Assembly (NCBI GenBank): GCA_964524025.1
Contig: CAZGBT010000007.1
Coordinates: forward strand, 1-51,322
DNA: 51,322 nucleotides
Direction: 5' to 3'
From: CAZGBT01 sp964524025
Lineage (GTDB): Archaea; Aenigmatarchaeota; Aenigmatarchaeia; CG10238-14; EX4484-224
The notes beneath the pieces were generated by a model. It was not told where the DNA came from. It was given only the letters and a program-made list of their open reading frames with translations, and did not search any database. Below are positions 16,709-23,639 of the stretch, piece after piece (position 1 is the stretch's first letter; every line of letters begins with the position of its first letter). Both the position numbers and the translations under genes were made by a program.

Positions 16709-18073
16709 CTAATAAGGTAAGAATTGTTTTTCGTATTCTTTTAGGTAATTAACACTTCTTTTTATATCCGAGAAAAGTCTTTCAACTTTTTCTACATGAC
16801 TCTTCTTTATTTCTTTGGCTCCTTCTTCTTTAGCTACAATACTGGCTGGTGCCATTAGTTGAATTGCATATCTTAGCGAAGTTTTTACTCCTAGTTTTGT
16901 CAGATATTCAATCGCTTCTTTGCTCAGTTTTATCTTTTCAGCCTTTGCTCTAATTTTTATTATTTCTCTTATTTCGTTTTCGGAATAAAGCTTTGTGTTG
17001 ATTATTAAAAGCCTATCTAACAAATCTAAAGGTAAAGAATGTGGAGACTTATAATCTGTTCCTCTTATTTTTGCAACACCTCTATTAGTAGCAAAAATTA
17101 TTATTGGAGCTAATTCTTGCTCCATAGCTCTGTTAAGGAAGGCAAAAGTTTCTATATCTAATAGGGAACATTCGTCTATGAAAATAACACCTGGAACTAT
17201 TTCAGCTCTTCCTTCCTCAACCATCCTTTTAACCATTTCATCTACTTCTTTTCTAACCTCGCTATCTATTTCTTTCCTTTCTCTACCACCAAAAAGCAAA
17301 TCGAATACTCCAATACTACTTCTGGAAGATGCCAAATCTAACTGGTGCAAAGTAACAACATAAACAAATTCTTTTTCTTTTAAAACCTTCCCTTTAGGAA
17401 TTGGTACAGGTTTTTCTGCTGTAATTTCGTACTTCCTTTCCTTAACAGCTTCTTCGCTAGGCCCTAACTTAATTAACCTGCCGCCATCTACATCTATTTG
17501 AATAACATCTCCAGTTTCAACTCCTTGCTGAACCAATTGCATAGCAAAAGTTTCATCCATCGTTAGCTTTCTGCTTTCGTCTTTCGTAGCTAATTTTACG
17601 GTAGCAGAAACAGGAATTTGAACGTATGGATTATAAGGATGCGGTCTTTTTTCTATATTAAGTTCTTTTACAACACCTTCATAGATTTTTCTCATCTCCC
17701 TTATCCTTACTCCTATAGCTTTTCTTAAGGCCTGAGTAAGAAATTCTGTTTTCTTTATTTCTGCAGAAAAAATCTCGCTAGCAGCTATGTGAACGAATGG
17801 AACATCTTTTCCTAATTCTTTAGCTATACCAATCGCCAAAGCCGTTTTACCGCTGCCCGGCGGCCCTGCTATAAGGATGCCTCTTCCAGCGAATTTTCCT
17901 TCTTTAATTAGCCTTACTACAAGGCCTGCAGCTTCTCTAGCTTCTATTTGTCCAACAAAACCATCCCCAATTGGTTTTGCTTTTAGACCATCTAAACCTA
18001 AACCAGTAATATGGCTATGAGCTGCTATTCTTTCCCATTCCCTTAACTCAGAAACTTCAGCTATCCTTGGCAT
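16709..18073 (-). CDS. TIP49/RuvB-like AAA+ ATPase
   Basis: A 454-aa homologue of eukaryotic RUVBL1/2 (TIP49), hexameric ATPases in chromatin remodelling and RNP assembly; archaeal members are less well characterised. Seen: ERIAAHSHITGLGLDGLKA at the start, Walker A GPPGSGKT (residues 70-77), Walker B IFIDECSLLDIETFAFLN, and sensor region IIFATNRGVAKIRGTDYKSPHSLPLDLLDRLLII. The inserted domain II between Walker A and B is present. ATG at 18073 fits family starts; the frame is open to 18100 but that would run into the TATA region. The protein is encoded alone, divergent from a membrane protein. Confidence 0.93.
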   Translation of the reverse strand: MPRIAEVSELREWERIAAHSHITGLGLDGLKAKPIGDGFVGQIEAREAAGLVVRLIKEGKFAGRGILIAGPPGSGKTALAIGIAKELGKDVPFVHIAASEIFSAEIKKTEFLTQALRKAIGVRIREMRKIYEGVVKELNIEKRPHPYNPYVQIPVSATVKLATKDESRKLTMDETFAMQLVQQGVETGDVIQIDVDGGRLIKLGPSEEAVKERKYEITAEKPVPIPKGKVLKEKEFVYVVTLHQLDLASSRSSIGVFDLLFGGRERKEIDSEVRKEVDEMVKRMVEEGRAEIVPGVIFIDECSLLDIETFAFLNRAMEQELAPIIIFATNRGVAKIRGTDYKSPHSLPLDLLDRLLIINTKLYSENEIREIIKIRAKAEKIKLSKEAIEYLTKLGVKTSLRYAIQLMAPASIVAKEEGAKEIKKSHVEKVERLFSDIKRSVNYLKEYEKQFLPY

Positions 18074-18103
18074 GTTAGAACTAAAAAAATTGTATTGCAA
18101 AAA

Positions 18104-18116
18104 ACTTTATAAATTT
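18104..18116. promoter_or_regulatory. Shared TATA region between divergent genes
   Basis: The ACTTTATAAATTT stretch is nearly symmetric and lies 31-43 nt upstream of the TIP49 ATG on the minus strand. It directly abuts the ATG of the plus-strand membrane protein (18119), too close to serve that gene as a TATA box, so it most likely serves TIP49 only. Confidence 0.35.
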
Positions 18117-18118
18117 TT

Positions 18119-18637
18119 ATGAATCAACTCAACCATTTTCTTTTCTCTTTTTTTCTTCTTCAACTTTTCTACCCTAATAATTTTCTAGAGAATTTTGTTT
18201 TTTCTTTATCATCTCTACTCCTTGATTTAGATCATTATTTTACTAAAAAACCCTGGTATAAAAAGAGGAGTTGGGTTCAAGAACCTTTTGGCTTTCTATT
18301 TATAGGACTTCCGTTAGCTTTCTTTTGCTCTTTTATTAAAAATCACTTTTTCTGGCTAGTTGTAATCCCCTACCTATCCCATCTAACTCTAGATTACTTG
18401 TGCATTTTTGAAACTTACCCCTTAGCACCATTTTTAGAAAAGATAAGGAAAAAGGAAGGTTTTGGTATCTTTATACCAGATTCTCTTTTCCCAACCGAAA
18501 ATTCTAAAAAATGGAAGATTAGAGTAAGAAAAAAGAAAATTAAAGGGATTTCTGAGAATTATTTTAGCGCTGTTTTATTAATTTTAATTCTAGCCGAGCT
18601 CTATTTTCAAAATACCATCTTTAAACTCTTTCTTTAA
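18119..18637 (+). CDS. Membrane-bound metal-dependent hydrolase (DUF457/YdjM-like)
   Basis: A 172-aa membrane protein with hydrophobic helices at about residues 8-20, 28-38, 60-72, 76-90 and 150-165. The pattern LLLDLDHYF near the N-terminus and SHLTLDYL in the middle matches the Asp/His metal-binding motifs of DUF457/LexA-binding YdjM-type proteins (xDxDH...H...D). These are predicted membrane hydrolases of unknown substrate. The 3' end overlaps the convergent Hsp20-like gene by 48 nt. The assignment rests on the motif pattern and topology. Confidence 0.65.
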   Translation: MNQLNHFLFSFFLLQLFYPNNFLENFVFSLSSLLLDLDHYFTKKPWYKKRSWVQEPFGFLFIGLPLAFFCSFIKNHFFWLVVIPYLSHLTLDYLCIFETYPLAPFLEKIRKKEGFGIFIPDSLFPTENSKKWKIRVRKKKIKGISENYFSAVLLILILAELYFQNTIFKLFL

Positions 18638-19219
18638 TATTCTTAAGCCTTTCTGGATTGGGATTAGCTTAAAATAAGCCTTATCCTTTCCAAAAGCTCT
18701 TATTTCAACGCTTTGCTCAAGCTTTTTAATATCTATATCCCTTTCATCTTTTATGTCTGGCAGCTTAACTTCTATTAAAAACTTATCTCCTATTCTTCTA
18801 ATCTCTGCCTCTGGTTCTTCTGTAATTTCTGGCATTTCTCTCTCTCTTTCAATTTCAACCTCCTTAACTCCAAATTTTCTTTTTATTTCTGGTTCCAATT
18901 TTTTGTAATCTCCAAAAGTTTTGACTTCAATTTTAGGTTTCATTCCAGTACCGCTTCTAATCGTTATGCTTATTCCCCCAAATCTTGGTTTGAATTCAAA
19001 TTCTTCACTTTCCTCTAATTCCGGAAATTCAAAAATCCTTTTAGTAAAAAGCTCTCTCATCTTATCTATTCTTTCAAATTCTCTTTCTATTTCATCGAAT
19101 ATATCGAAAAAAGAAGGTGTGAAGAAATATCTTTCCTTTAAATCAAAACCGCAATAAGGACAATAATTCCAACCTTTTTCAACAAACCTTTTACATTTTG
19201 GACATCTCTTTTTGAACAT
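18590..19219 (-). CDS. Zinc-ribbon protein with Hsp20-like C-terminal domain
   Basis: A 209-aa protein. Residues 6-23 form a zinc ribbon (Cys6, Cys9, Cys20, Cys23). A charged helical linker with many Glu/Arg follows. The C-terminal 90 residues have the beta-sandwich pattern of alpha-crystallin/CS domains: EIRRIGDKFLIEVKLPDIKDE, then SVEIRA and FKDGILKIEL. Such domains act as small chaperones or protein-interaction modules. It is 1 nt downstream of rps27e and appears to be the last gene of a minus-strand operon. Confidence 0.75.
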   Translation of the reverse strand: MFKKRCPKCKRFVEKGWNYCPYCGFDLKERYFFTPSFFDIFDEIEREFERIDKMRELFTKRIFEFPELEESEEFEFKPRFGGISITIRSGTGMKPKIEVKTFGDYKKLEPEIKRKFGVKEVEIEREREMPEITEEPEAEIRRIGDKFLIEVKLPDIKDERDIDIKKLEQSVEIRAFGKDKAYFKLIPIQKGLRILKKEFKDGILKIELG

Positions 19220-19220
19220 G

Positions 19221-19409
19221 CTAGCTTAAGACTCTTTCTATTTTTGCTAATATTCTTGCCTTTCCTCCTGTAGGTTCTGCGAGTATTTCGCCGCATTTCA
19301 AACATTTAACGACGGTTGCACATTTATTAAAAATAATTTGTTTATTCTTACACTTCCTACAGCTAACCAACAAAAACTTGCTTTTTGGCATTGGTACAAT
19401 TTCTCTCAT
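19221..19409 (-). CDS. rps27e: 30S ribosomal protein S27e
   Basis: A 62-aa protein with the S27e zinc ribbon: SCRKCKNKQIIFNKCATVVKCLKCG gives the CxxC...CxxC pair, followed by LAEPTGGKARI typical of the family. Length is normal. It overlaps the NYN gene by 4 nt and is followed within 1 nt by the zinc-ribbon Hsp20-like gene. In many archaea S27e neighbours L44e and aIF2-alpha; that order is absent here. Confidence 0.95.
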   Translation of the reverse strand: MREIVPMPKSKFLLVSCRKCKNKQIIFNKCATVVKCLKCGEILAEPTGGKARILAKIERVLS

Positions 19410-19849
19410 AATAATTCTACATAGTCAGCAGAATTTTTTAAGCCTGCAGAAGACCCAGGTTCTACGCAGAATAAAACTGTTTTCTTACCATAAGACTTAA
19501 CTTTTTGGATTACTGGTATAAAATCTGCATCTCTTGTAACTATTCCTATAAAGTCAACATTTTTCGTTAAAACGGTTTCCATAATTTCCGTAGCCATAGC
19601 AACGTCTACATCACTTTCCTCATTTTCCCCCAAGACCATAACAGGTTCAAAACCTTCGTTTATTACAGCTTCTATTAGCTTTTCTGGAGCGAATTGGTTT
19701 AAAAAAACTTTTGCTATCATAACCCTTCCATACCTTCCTGCAATCCTTCTTAGTTCTCTTAGATCTATCATAAACTCTTTCCTTAGCATGTTTGGGCCAT
19801 CAACAAAAAGTGCTATCGTTTTTTCTTCTTTTACTTTAGACTTTCTCAT
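19406..19849 (-). CDS. NYN-domain protein (TIGR00288/LabA-like)
   Basis: A 147-aa PIN-like NYN domain. Acidic residues expected for a metal-dependent RNase are visible in ALFVDGPNML, NEESDVDVAMATEI and VTRDADFIPVIQK. Archaeal members of this group are predicted RNA-processing or RNA-decay nucleases; no substrate is established from sequence. The ATG at 19849 is preferred over an upstream TTG at 19861. It overlaps the upstream envelope-protein gene by 14 nt and S27e by 4 nt, so it is inside a coupled operon. Confidence 0.88.
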   Translation of the reverse strand: MRKSKVKEEKTIALFVDGPNMLRKEFMIDLRELRRIAGRYGRVMIAKVFLNQFAPEKLIEAVINEGFEPVMVLGENEESDVDVAMATEIMETVLTKNVDFIGIVTRDADFIPVIQKVKSYGKKTVLFCVEPGSSAGLKNSADYVELL

Positions 19850-20501
19850 GTTTCCACTCAAATTTTTCGAAAATTATTTTTAAACAGTTTCCTTCTAATT
19901 TTAGGGTTTTAGCTAATTCAAACTTTCCACTAAAACCTTTTACTTCAAAATCTTCTCCATTCAAATATTTTGTAAGATCCAATTTCCCATTTTTCAATTT
20001 GCTTATAGAACCATAGCTTTTTTCACCTTTTAAACTTTCAGCAGCAGCTTTTTCAAAATAAATTTCTAAAGGTTTGAATTTGAAATTAAGAGAATTGGCT
20101 ATGTAGTTTCTACCATTTATTCTTACTTTGTCTATTTTACAATTGACTTCGGTTATTTTATCATAAATCAAATTGCCATCTTTTGCATAACCTTCTACTA
20201 CACAACTCTCGTTATGAAATTCCATTATTAAGCCACCCATAGTAAAGTTTCCGAAGCATTCGCCTTTTATCCTAAAATTTCCACTTATTTTAAAGTTATT
20301 TCCATGAAGATCTTGAGGTCTTACTTCTATTCTTACTGGAAATTGTTCGAGTCTCTCAAAAAAAGGAATTTTTAGCTTAGCAAAGAAAGATGTAGAAAAT
20401 TCTAATAGCTTTTTCGCAATATCCCTGGTTAAAGGTGAAGTATAAATGGCTATTAAAAAAATTAGGGCAAGAAAGATAGTCAAAATCGTCTTTATCCTCA
20501 T
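19836..20501 (-). CDS. Membrane-anchored extracytoplasmic protein, unknown
   Basis: A 221-aa protein with one N-terminal hydrophobic helix (ILTIFLALIFLIAIYTSPL) preceded by a short basic MRIK, so a signal anchor. The rest is beta-rich, with repeated short strands such as NFKISGNFRIKG and GLIMEFHN and Gly turns, resembling an extracytoplasmic beta-helix or sandwich. No family recognised. It is the first gene of the minus-strand run leading to the NYN protein and S27e, overlapping the former by 14 nt. A functional link to the ribosomal gene is not implied. Confidence 0.65.
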   Translation of the reverse strand: MRIKTILTIFLALIFLIAIYTSPLTRDIAKKLLEFSTSFFAKLKIPFFERLEQFPVRIEVRPQDLHGNNFKISGNFRIKGECFGNFTMGGLIMEFHNESCVVEGYAKDGNLIYDKITEVNCKIDKVRINGRNYIANSLNFKFKPLEIYFEKAAAESLKGEKSYGSISKLKNGKLDLTKYLNGEDFEVKGFSGKFELAKTLKLEGNCLKIIFEKFEWKHEKV

Positions 20502-20555
20502 AATATATTACCTAATATTTAAGCTTTAATTGAGTTATTTATTTACATAGGTAGT

Positions 20556-21752
20556 ATGTTGAGCCAGTTTGGAGGAGATTGGCTTAGCAATTTAATATGG
20601 CTTTTATTTTTTATTCTAATGGTAATTTTTTACCCTCGATTAATGATTTCCCAAATCCTCTGGAGGCTGGATCAAGTGGTTGCTAACCTTTCAAATTTGA
20701 CTAATTCAGCAAAAAAGCTTGTTCTTAAAAAAGTTTCAAAAGGAACAAAAAACCTTAAAAAAGCTAAAATGGCTTTAGACAATTTTTTGGAATTCTTTGT
20801 TATAGAGCCAGTGAGTTTGGACCCTTTTGGTATTATAAAAAAATTTGAACATCTTATAAACCTTTCTCTGCATAGATTCAAATATTTTGCAAAAAGAATA
20901 GCCCCCGGACTTGATGAAGAAGAAAGGGCGAATCTTATGATGGGAATTTCTGGTACTATCACTCTTTACCAACTTATGAAAACTGTTAGGCATTACGTAA
21001 TTTTTATAAGGAAAACTAGGAATATTCAGCTAGCCCTATTATTGCAAATGCAAATTCCGCTCATAGAAAAGATTTCTAAAGCTTTTTATAGAGGAACTGA
21101 AGCTTTTATAAATGGTTGGCCTGTCGGAGATGGAATAGGAGCTTTAGTTGCAGCAAGCTTAATAGAAAATCCTTATAAAGTTGAGGAAATAGAAGAGGAT
21201 ACATTAGCTTTTTACACAAAAATTGAGGGTAAGGATGTTATTATAGTAAAAGCTAAAGGTCCGGGAGGTAGGTTAGGAAAATTGGGAAGAGCTGTTGAGA
21301 AAATAGTAAAAAAGAATAGGATTTCAAAGATAATAACGATAGATGCGGCTTTGAGATTAGAAGGAGAAAAACCAGGGAGTGTAGCAGAAGGTGTAGGAGT
21401 AGCTATAGGAGGTATAGGTATTGATAAAGCTTTTGTAGAGGAAATTGCTACTAAGCTAAACATTCCTATAGATTCTATAGTAATAAAAGTTAGTCAAGAA
21501 GAAGCTATAATGCCAATGAAAGTCGAAATTCTAAATTCTCTAGATAGGGTTAGAGAGCTTGTATTAGAAAATATAAGAGAGAGCGATAAAAGAGGAAAAA
21601 TTCTAATAGTGGGAGTCGGAAATACATGCGGGATAGGAAATTCGAAAAAAGAAGCTGAAGAAGCTGCAAAAAAGATTAGAAGGACATACCTTATGTTAAA
21701 AGAAAAAGGATATTTTGAAGAAATTAAACCAAAAGGTTTTCTTTGGTTTTAA
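20556..21752 (+). CDS. DUF1512 family membrane protein
   Basis: A 398-aa protein starting with one membrane helix (LSNLIWLLFFILMVIFYP). The central signature GTEAFINGWPVGDGIGALVAASLI and the C-terminal VKAKGPGGRLGKLG, ITIDAALRLEGE, GVGVAIGGIGIDK and ILIVGVGNTCGIGNS are characteristic of DUF1512, a family found only in archaea whose function is not established. The glycine-rich loops suggest a nucleotide- or phosphate-binding cytosolic domain. It is convergent with the histone-fold gene. Confidence 0.88.
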   Translation: MLSQFGGDWLSNLIWLLFFILMVIFYPRLMISQILWRLDQVVANLSNLTNSAKKLVLKKVSKGTKNLKKAKMALDNFLEFFVIEPVSLDPFGIIKKFEHLINLSLHRFKYFAKRIAPGLDEEERANLMMGISGTITLYQLMKTVRHYVIFIRKTRNIQLALLLQMQIPLIEKISKAFYRGTEAFINGWPVGDGIGALVAASLIENPYKVEEIEEDTLAFYTKIEGKDVIIVKAKGPGGRLGKLGRAVEKIVKKNRISKIITIDAALRLEGEKPGSVAEGVGVAIGGIGIDKAFVEEIATKLNIPIDSIVIKVSQEEAIMPMKVEILNSLDRVRELVLENIRESDKRGKILIVGVGNTCGIGNSKKEAEEAAKKIRRTYLMLKEKGYFEEIKPKGFLWF

Positions 21753-21769
21753 AATAAAAAGAAAAGAGG

Positions 21770-21934
21770 TTAAAGGTCATATGCTCTTAAAGTCTTTCTA
21801 CCGTTCTTTTTTGCTCTTTGAATTGCTTCCTTCACTATTTGGGCAACTTTTTTGTCTAATGCTTTGAAAAATTCTGGACTTGCTCTCATATCTTTCAGCA
21901 AACCTCTCACTGCAGATTTAACTACGTATGCCAT
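21770..21934 (-). CDS. Short histone-fold DNA-binding protein, 54 aa
   Basis: Not long enough for usual ORF cut-offs. It starts MAYVVKSAVRGLLKDMRAS and ends RAKKNGRKTLRAYDL, with a central amphipathic helix (FFKALDKKVAQIVKEAIQ). This is the helix-strand-helix order of a minimal single histone fold, with the RKTLRxxD L2-loop/arginine motif shared by archaeal histones and DUF1931-like proteins. A Shine-Dalgarno AGGTG lies 7 nt before the ATG. It is likely a chromatin or transcription-factor-like protein that works as a dimer. It is divergent from rpl10e. Confidence 0.8.
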   Translation of the reverse strand: MAYVVKSAVRGLLKDMRASPEFFKALDKKVAQIVKEAIQRAKKNGRKTLRAYDL

Positions 21935-22012
21935 CTTTTTGCACCTAAAATTTAATTTTTTCCCACGTTTTTAAGCTTAATTATTTTTATTTTCTTAGCT
22001 AAATTGAGAAAT

Positions 22013-22534
22013 ATGGCCTTAAGACCTGGAAGAACTATGAGAGCTGTAACAAGACCTTGGACTAGGGTTTCGTATAAAGTTCCGAGAAAAAGTTATGTTA
22101 AAGGTGTACCAGCTAGCAAAATTCAGCAATTTGAGATGGGTAATAGAGAAGGAGAGTTTGATACTGTATTGTATCTAATAGCTAAGCAAGCAGTTCAAAT
22201 AAGGCATAATGCGTTAGAGGCAGCTAGGGTTGTTGCTAATAAGTATTTAGAAAAAAAGTTGGGTTCTCAAAAGTATTTCTTTAAAGTTTTGGTTTATCCA
22301 CACCAAGTTTATAGAGAAAAACCGATAGCTACAGGGGCGGGAGCAGATAGATACTCGCAAGGGATGAGATTAGCTTTTGGAAAACCTGCTGGAAGGGCTG
22401 TTATAACCTATCCAGGCCAAAGACTAGTTGAGCTAAGGATTAATAAGGAGCATTTGGAAATAGGAAAAGAAGCTCTTAGAAAGTTTGGTTCCAAAATCCC
22501 TACCAAAGTAAGAATAATCGTTGAAGCTGGGTAG
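22013..22534 (+). CDS. rpl10e: 50S ribosomal protein L10e (L16 homologue)
   Basis: A 173-aa protein with the L10e hallmarks: MALRPGRTMRAVTRPWTR, PRKSYVKGVPASKI, LEAARVVANKYLEKKLG, FFKVLVYPHQVYREK and GADRYSQGMRLAFGKPAGRAV. ATG at 22013 is chosen over a TTG nine nt upstream because it aligns with family starts. L10e binds helix regions near the A-site tRNA. The gene is alone on this strand, facing away from the histone-fold gene. Confidence 0.96.
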   Translation: MALRPGRTMRAVTRPWTRVSYKVPRKSYVKGVPASKIQQFEMGNREGEFDTVLYLIAKQAVQIRHNALEAARVVANKYLEKKLGSQKYFFKVLVYPHQVYREKPIATGAGADRYSQGMRLAFGKPAGRAVITYPGQRLVELRINKEHLEIGKEALRKFGSKIPTKVRIIVEAG

Positions 22535-22587
22535 TTTGTTTTGTTAATTCTTTGATGTCTTAATTAATGATTTAAAAACATTTACAA

Positions 22588-22595
22588 ATTTAAAA
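22588..22595 (+). promoter_or_regulatory. TATA box before the 133-aa gene
   Basis: ATTTAAAA is centred about 24 nt upstream of the ATG at 22615, a spacing consistent with a leaderless transcript. No ribosome binding site is visible. Confidence 0.4.
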
Positions 22596-22614
22596 CTAGG
22601 ATTTACTGAAAACC

Positions 22615-23016
22615 ATGCAAGAAACTCGGGAAAAAATTAAAGAATTAGAAAGGGAGTTAGCAGAAGAGGACTTAAGCTATGTACTTTCAGGTTGCATACT
22701 TTCAAAAGGGTTAAGGATTAAAGGAAAAATCCTAATTTCTGGTTCCAAAATAAAAGCTATATGCTACAAGGTACCGGTTGAATACGACAGCAAAATCTTA
22801 GGAAAAATTGTAGGGTTAATAGCTAATTATGAAGAAGTTGATTATATGAGTTATGAAAGTAATCATAAAAATGAACTTAGGCACGTTTCAGCTTGGGAGA
22901 AGGGAAAACTTTTGCTTGAAGTAATTTGTTTAGACCGCATCTATATTTATTCCTACTCAGAAAAAGGAAGTAGAATAGCTAAGAAGATAATTAAAGAGTT
23001 GAATTTGGCAGCTTAG
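22615..23016 (+). CDS. Unrecognised 133-aa protein
   Basis: Starts with a charged helix (REKIKELERELAEEDL) and continues with an alpha/beta pattern: YVLSGCILSKG, IKGKILISGSKIKAICYKV, ILGKIVGLIANYEEVDY, KLLLEVICLDRIYIYSY and a final helix. The strand-helix order and length are reminiscent of roadblock/LC7 domains, small dimeric regulators of GTPases, but the similarity is only structural impression and I am not confident. It has its own TATA box and no co-directional neighbour within 300 nt. Confidence 0.6.
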   Translation: MQETREKIKELERELAEEDLSYVLSGCILSKGLRIKGKILISGSKIKAICYKVPVEYDSKILGKIVGLIANYEEVDYMSYESNHKNELRHVSAWEKGKLLLEVICLDRIYIYSYSEKGSRIAKKIIKELNLAA

Positions 23017-23066
23017 ATTTCCTATAACAAACACTTTTCAAAAGTTTTATCTACAATTTAGCTTTG

Positions 23067-23344
23067 GTGTCTCTATACCTTAAAACAAAAAAGGAGAAGT
23101 TACCAGAATTAATTAAAATCCTTTATTCACTTCAAGAGAAAGGACTACACCAGCTGTAGAAAGAACAAGAAAGACTCTTGAAGAGCTTCATCAAAGCGGA
23201 AAAGAATGGGTTCATCCTTCCGAAGTCGCTTCTGTAACTGGAAGGTCCCAGACAATTGAACATATGTATTTACAACGTTTATGGGGTGGGTATGTCGAGA
23301 AGAAAGTTGAGGGAAGGAAAAGTTTTTACAGAATTAAAAGATAA
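23067..23344 (+). pseudogene. Winged-helix regulator broken by a frameshift
   Basis: The first 30 codons from a GTG (LPELIKILYSLQEKG helix) run into a TAG at 23157. In another frame, from about 23144, the sequence reads TTPAVERTRKTLEELHQSG, HPSEVASVTGRSQTIEHMYLQ and VEKKVEGRKSFYRIKR, i.e. a helix-turn-helix and wing ending at TAA 23342. Adding one base near 23143 would join both into a protein of about 92 aa. Because the break is about 200 nt from a scaffold gap, it could be an assembly error rather than a real mutation. Confidence 0.5.
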
Positions 23345-23351
23345 AAGTGAC
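23297..23351 (+). repeat. 55-bp sequence, left copy flanking the gap
   Basis: Identical, base for base, to 23452-23506 on the other side of the run of N. The exact length of 55 is a common assembler k-mer, so this is probably an unmerged contig overlap, not a biological repeat. Confidence 0.85.
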
Positions 23352-23451
23352 NNNNNNNNNNNNNNNNNNNNNNNNNNNNNNNNNNNNNNNNNNNNNNNNN
23401 NNNNNNNNNNNNNNNNNNNNNNNNNNNNNNNNNNNNNNNNNNNNNNNNNNN
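23352..23451. other. Scaffold gap of 100 N
   Basis: Exactly 100 unknown bases, the conventional placeholder for a gap of unknown size. With identical 55-bp flanks, the true gap may have zero or negative length (the contigs may simply overlap). Confidence 0.97.
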
Positions 23452-23506
23452 GAGAAGAAAGTTGAGGGAAGGAAAAGTTTTTACAGAATTAAAAGATAAA
23501 AGTGAC
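23452..23506 (+). repeat. 55-bp sequence, right copy flanking the gap
   Basis: Exact second copy of 23297-23351. It repeats the end of the winged-helix reading frame including its TAA stop. Confidence 0.85.
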
Positions 23507-23639
23507 TTCTTTCTTTTCAAAATATAAACTTAAAATCTAACTAAAAGAAGGGAGAATTATTTATAAGACAAAATCTTCTTTAGTACCTGAGAAGACTATA
23601 CGAATACCAATAGATGGGGTTGTAGATGTTTCAAAATAC

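Noticed and set aside
23256..23465. Open frame running through the N gap
   Set aside because: It is created by the unknown bases and overlaps the winged-helix frame; not a gene.
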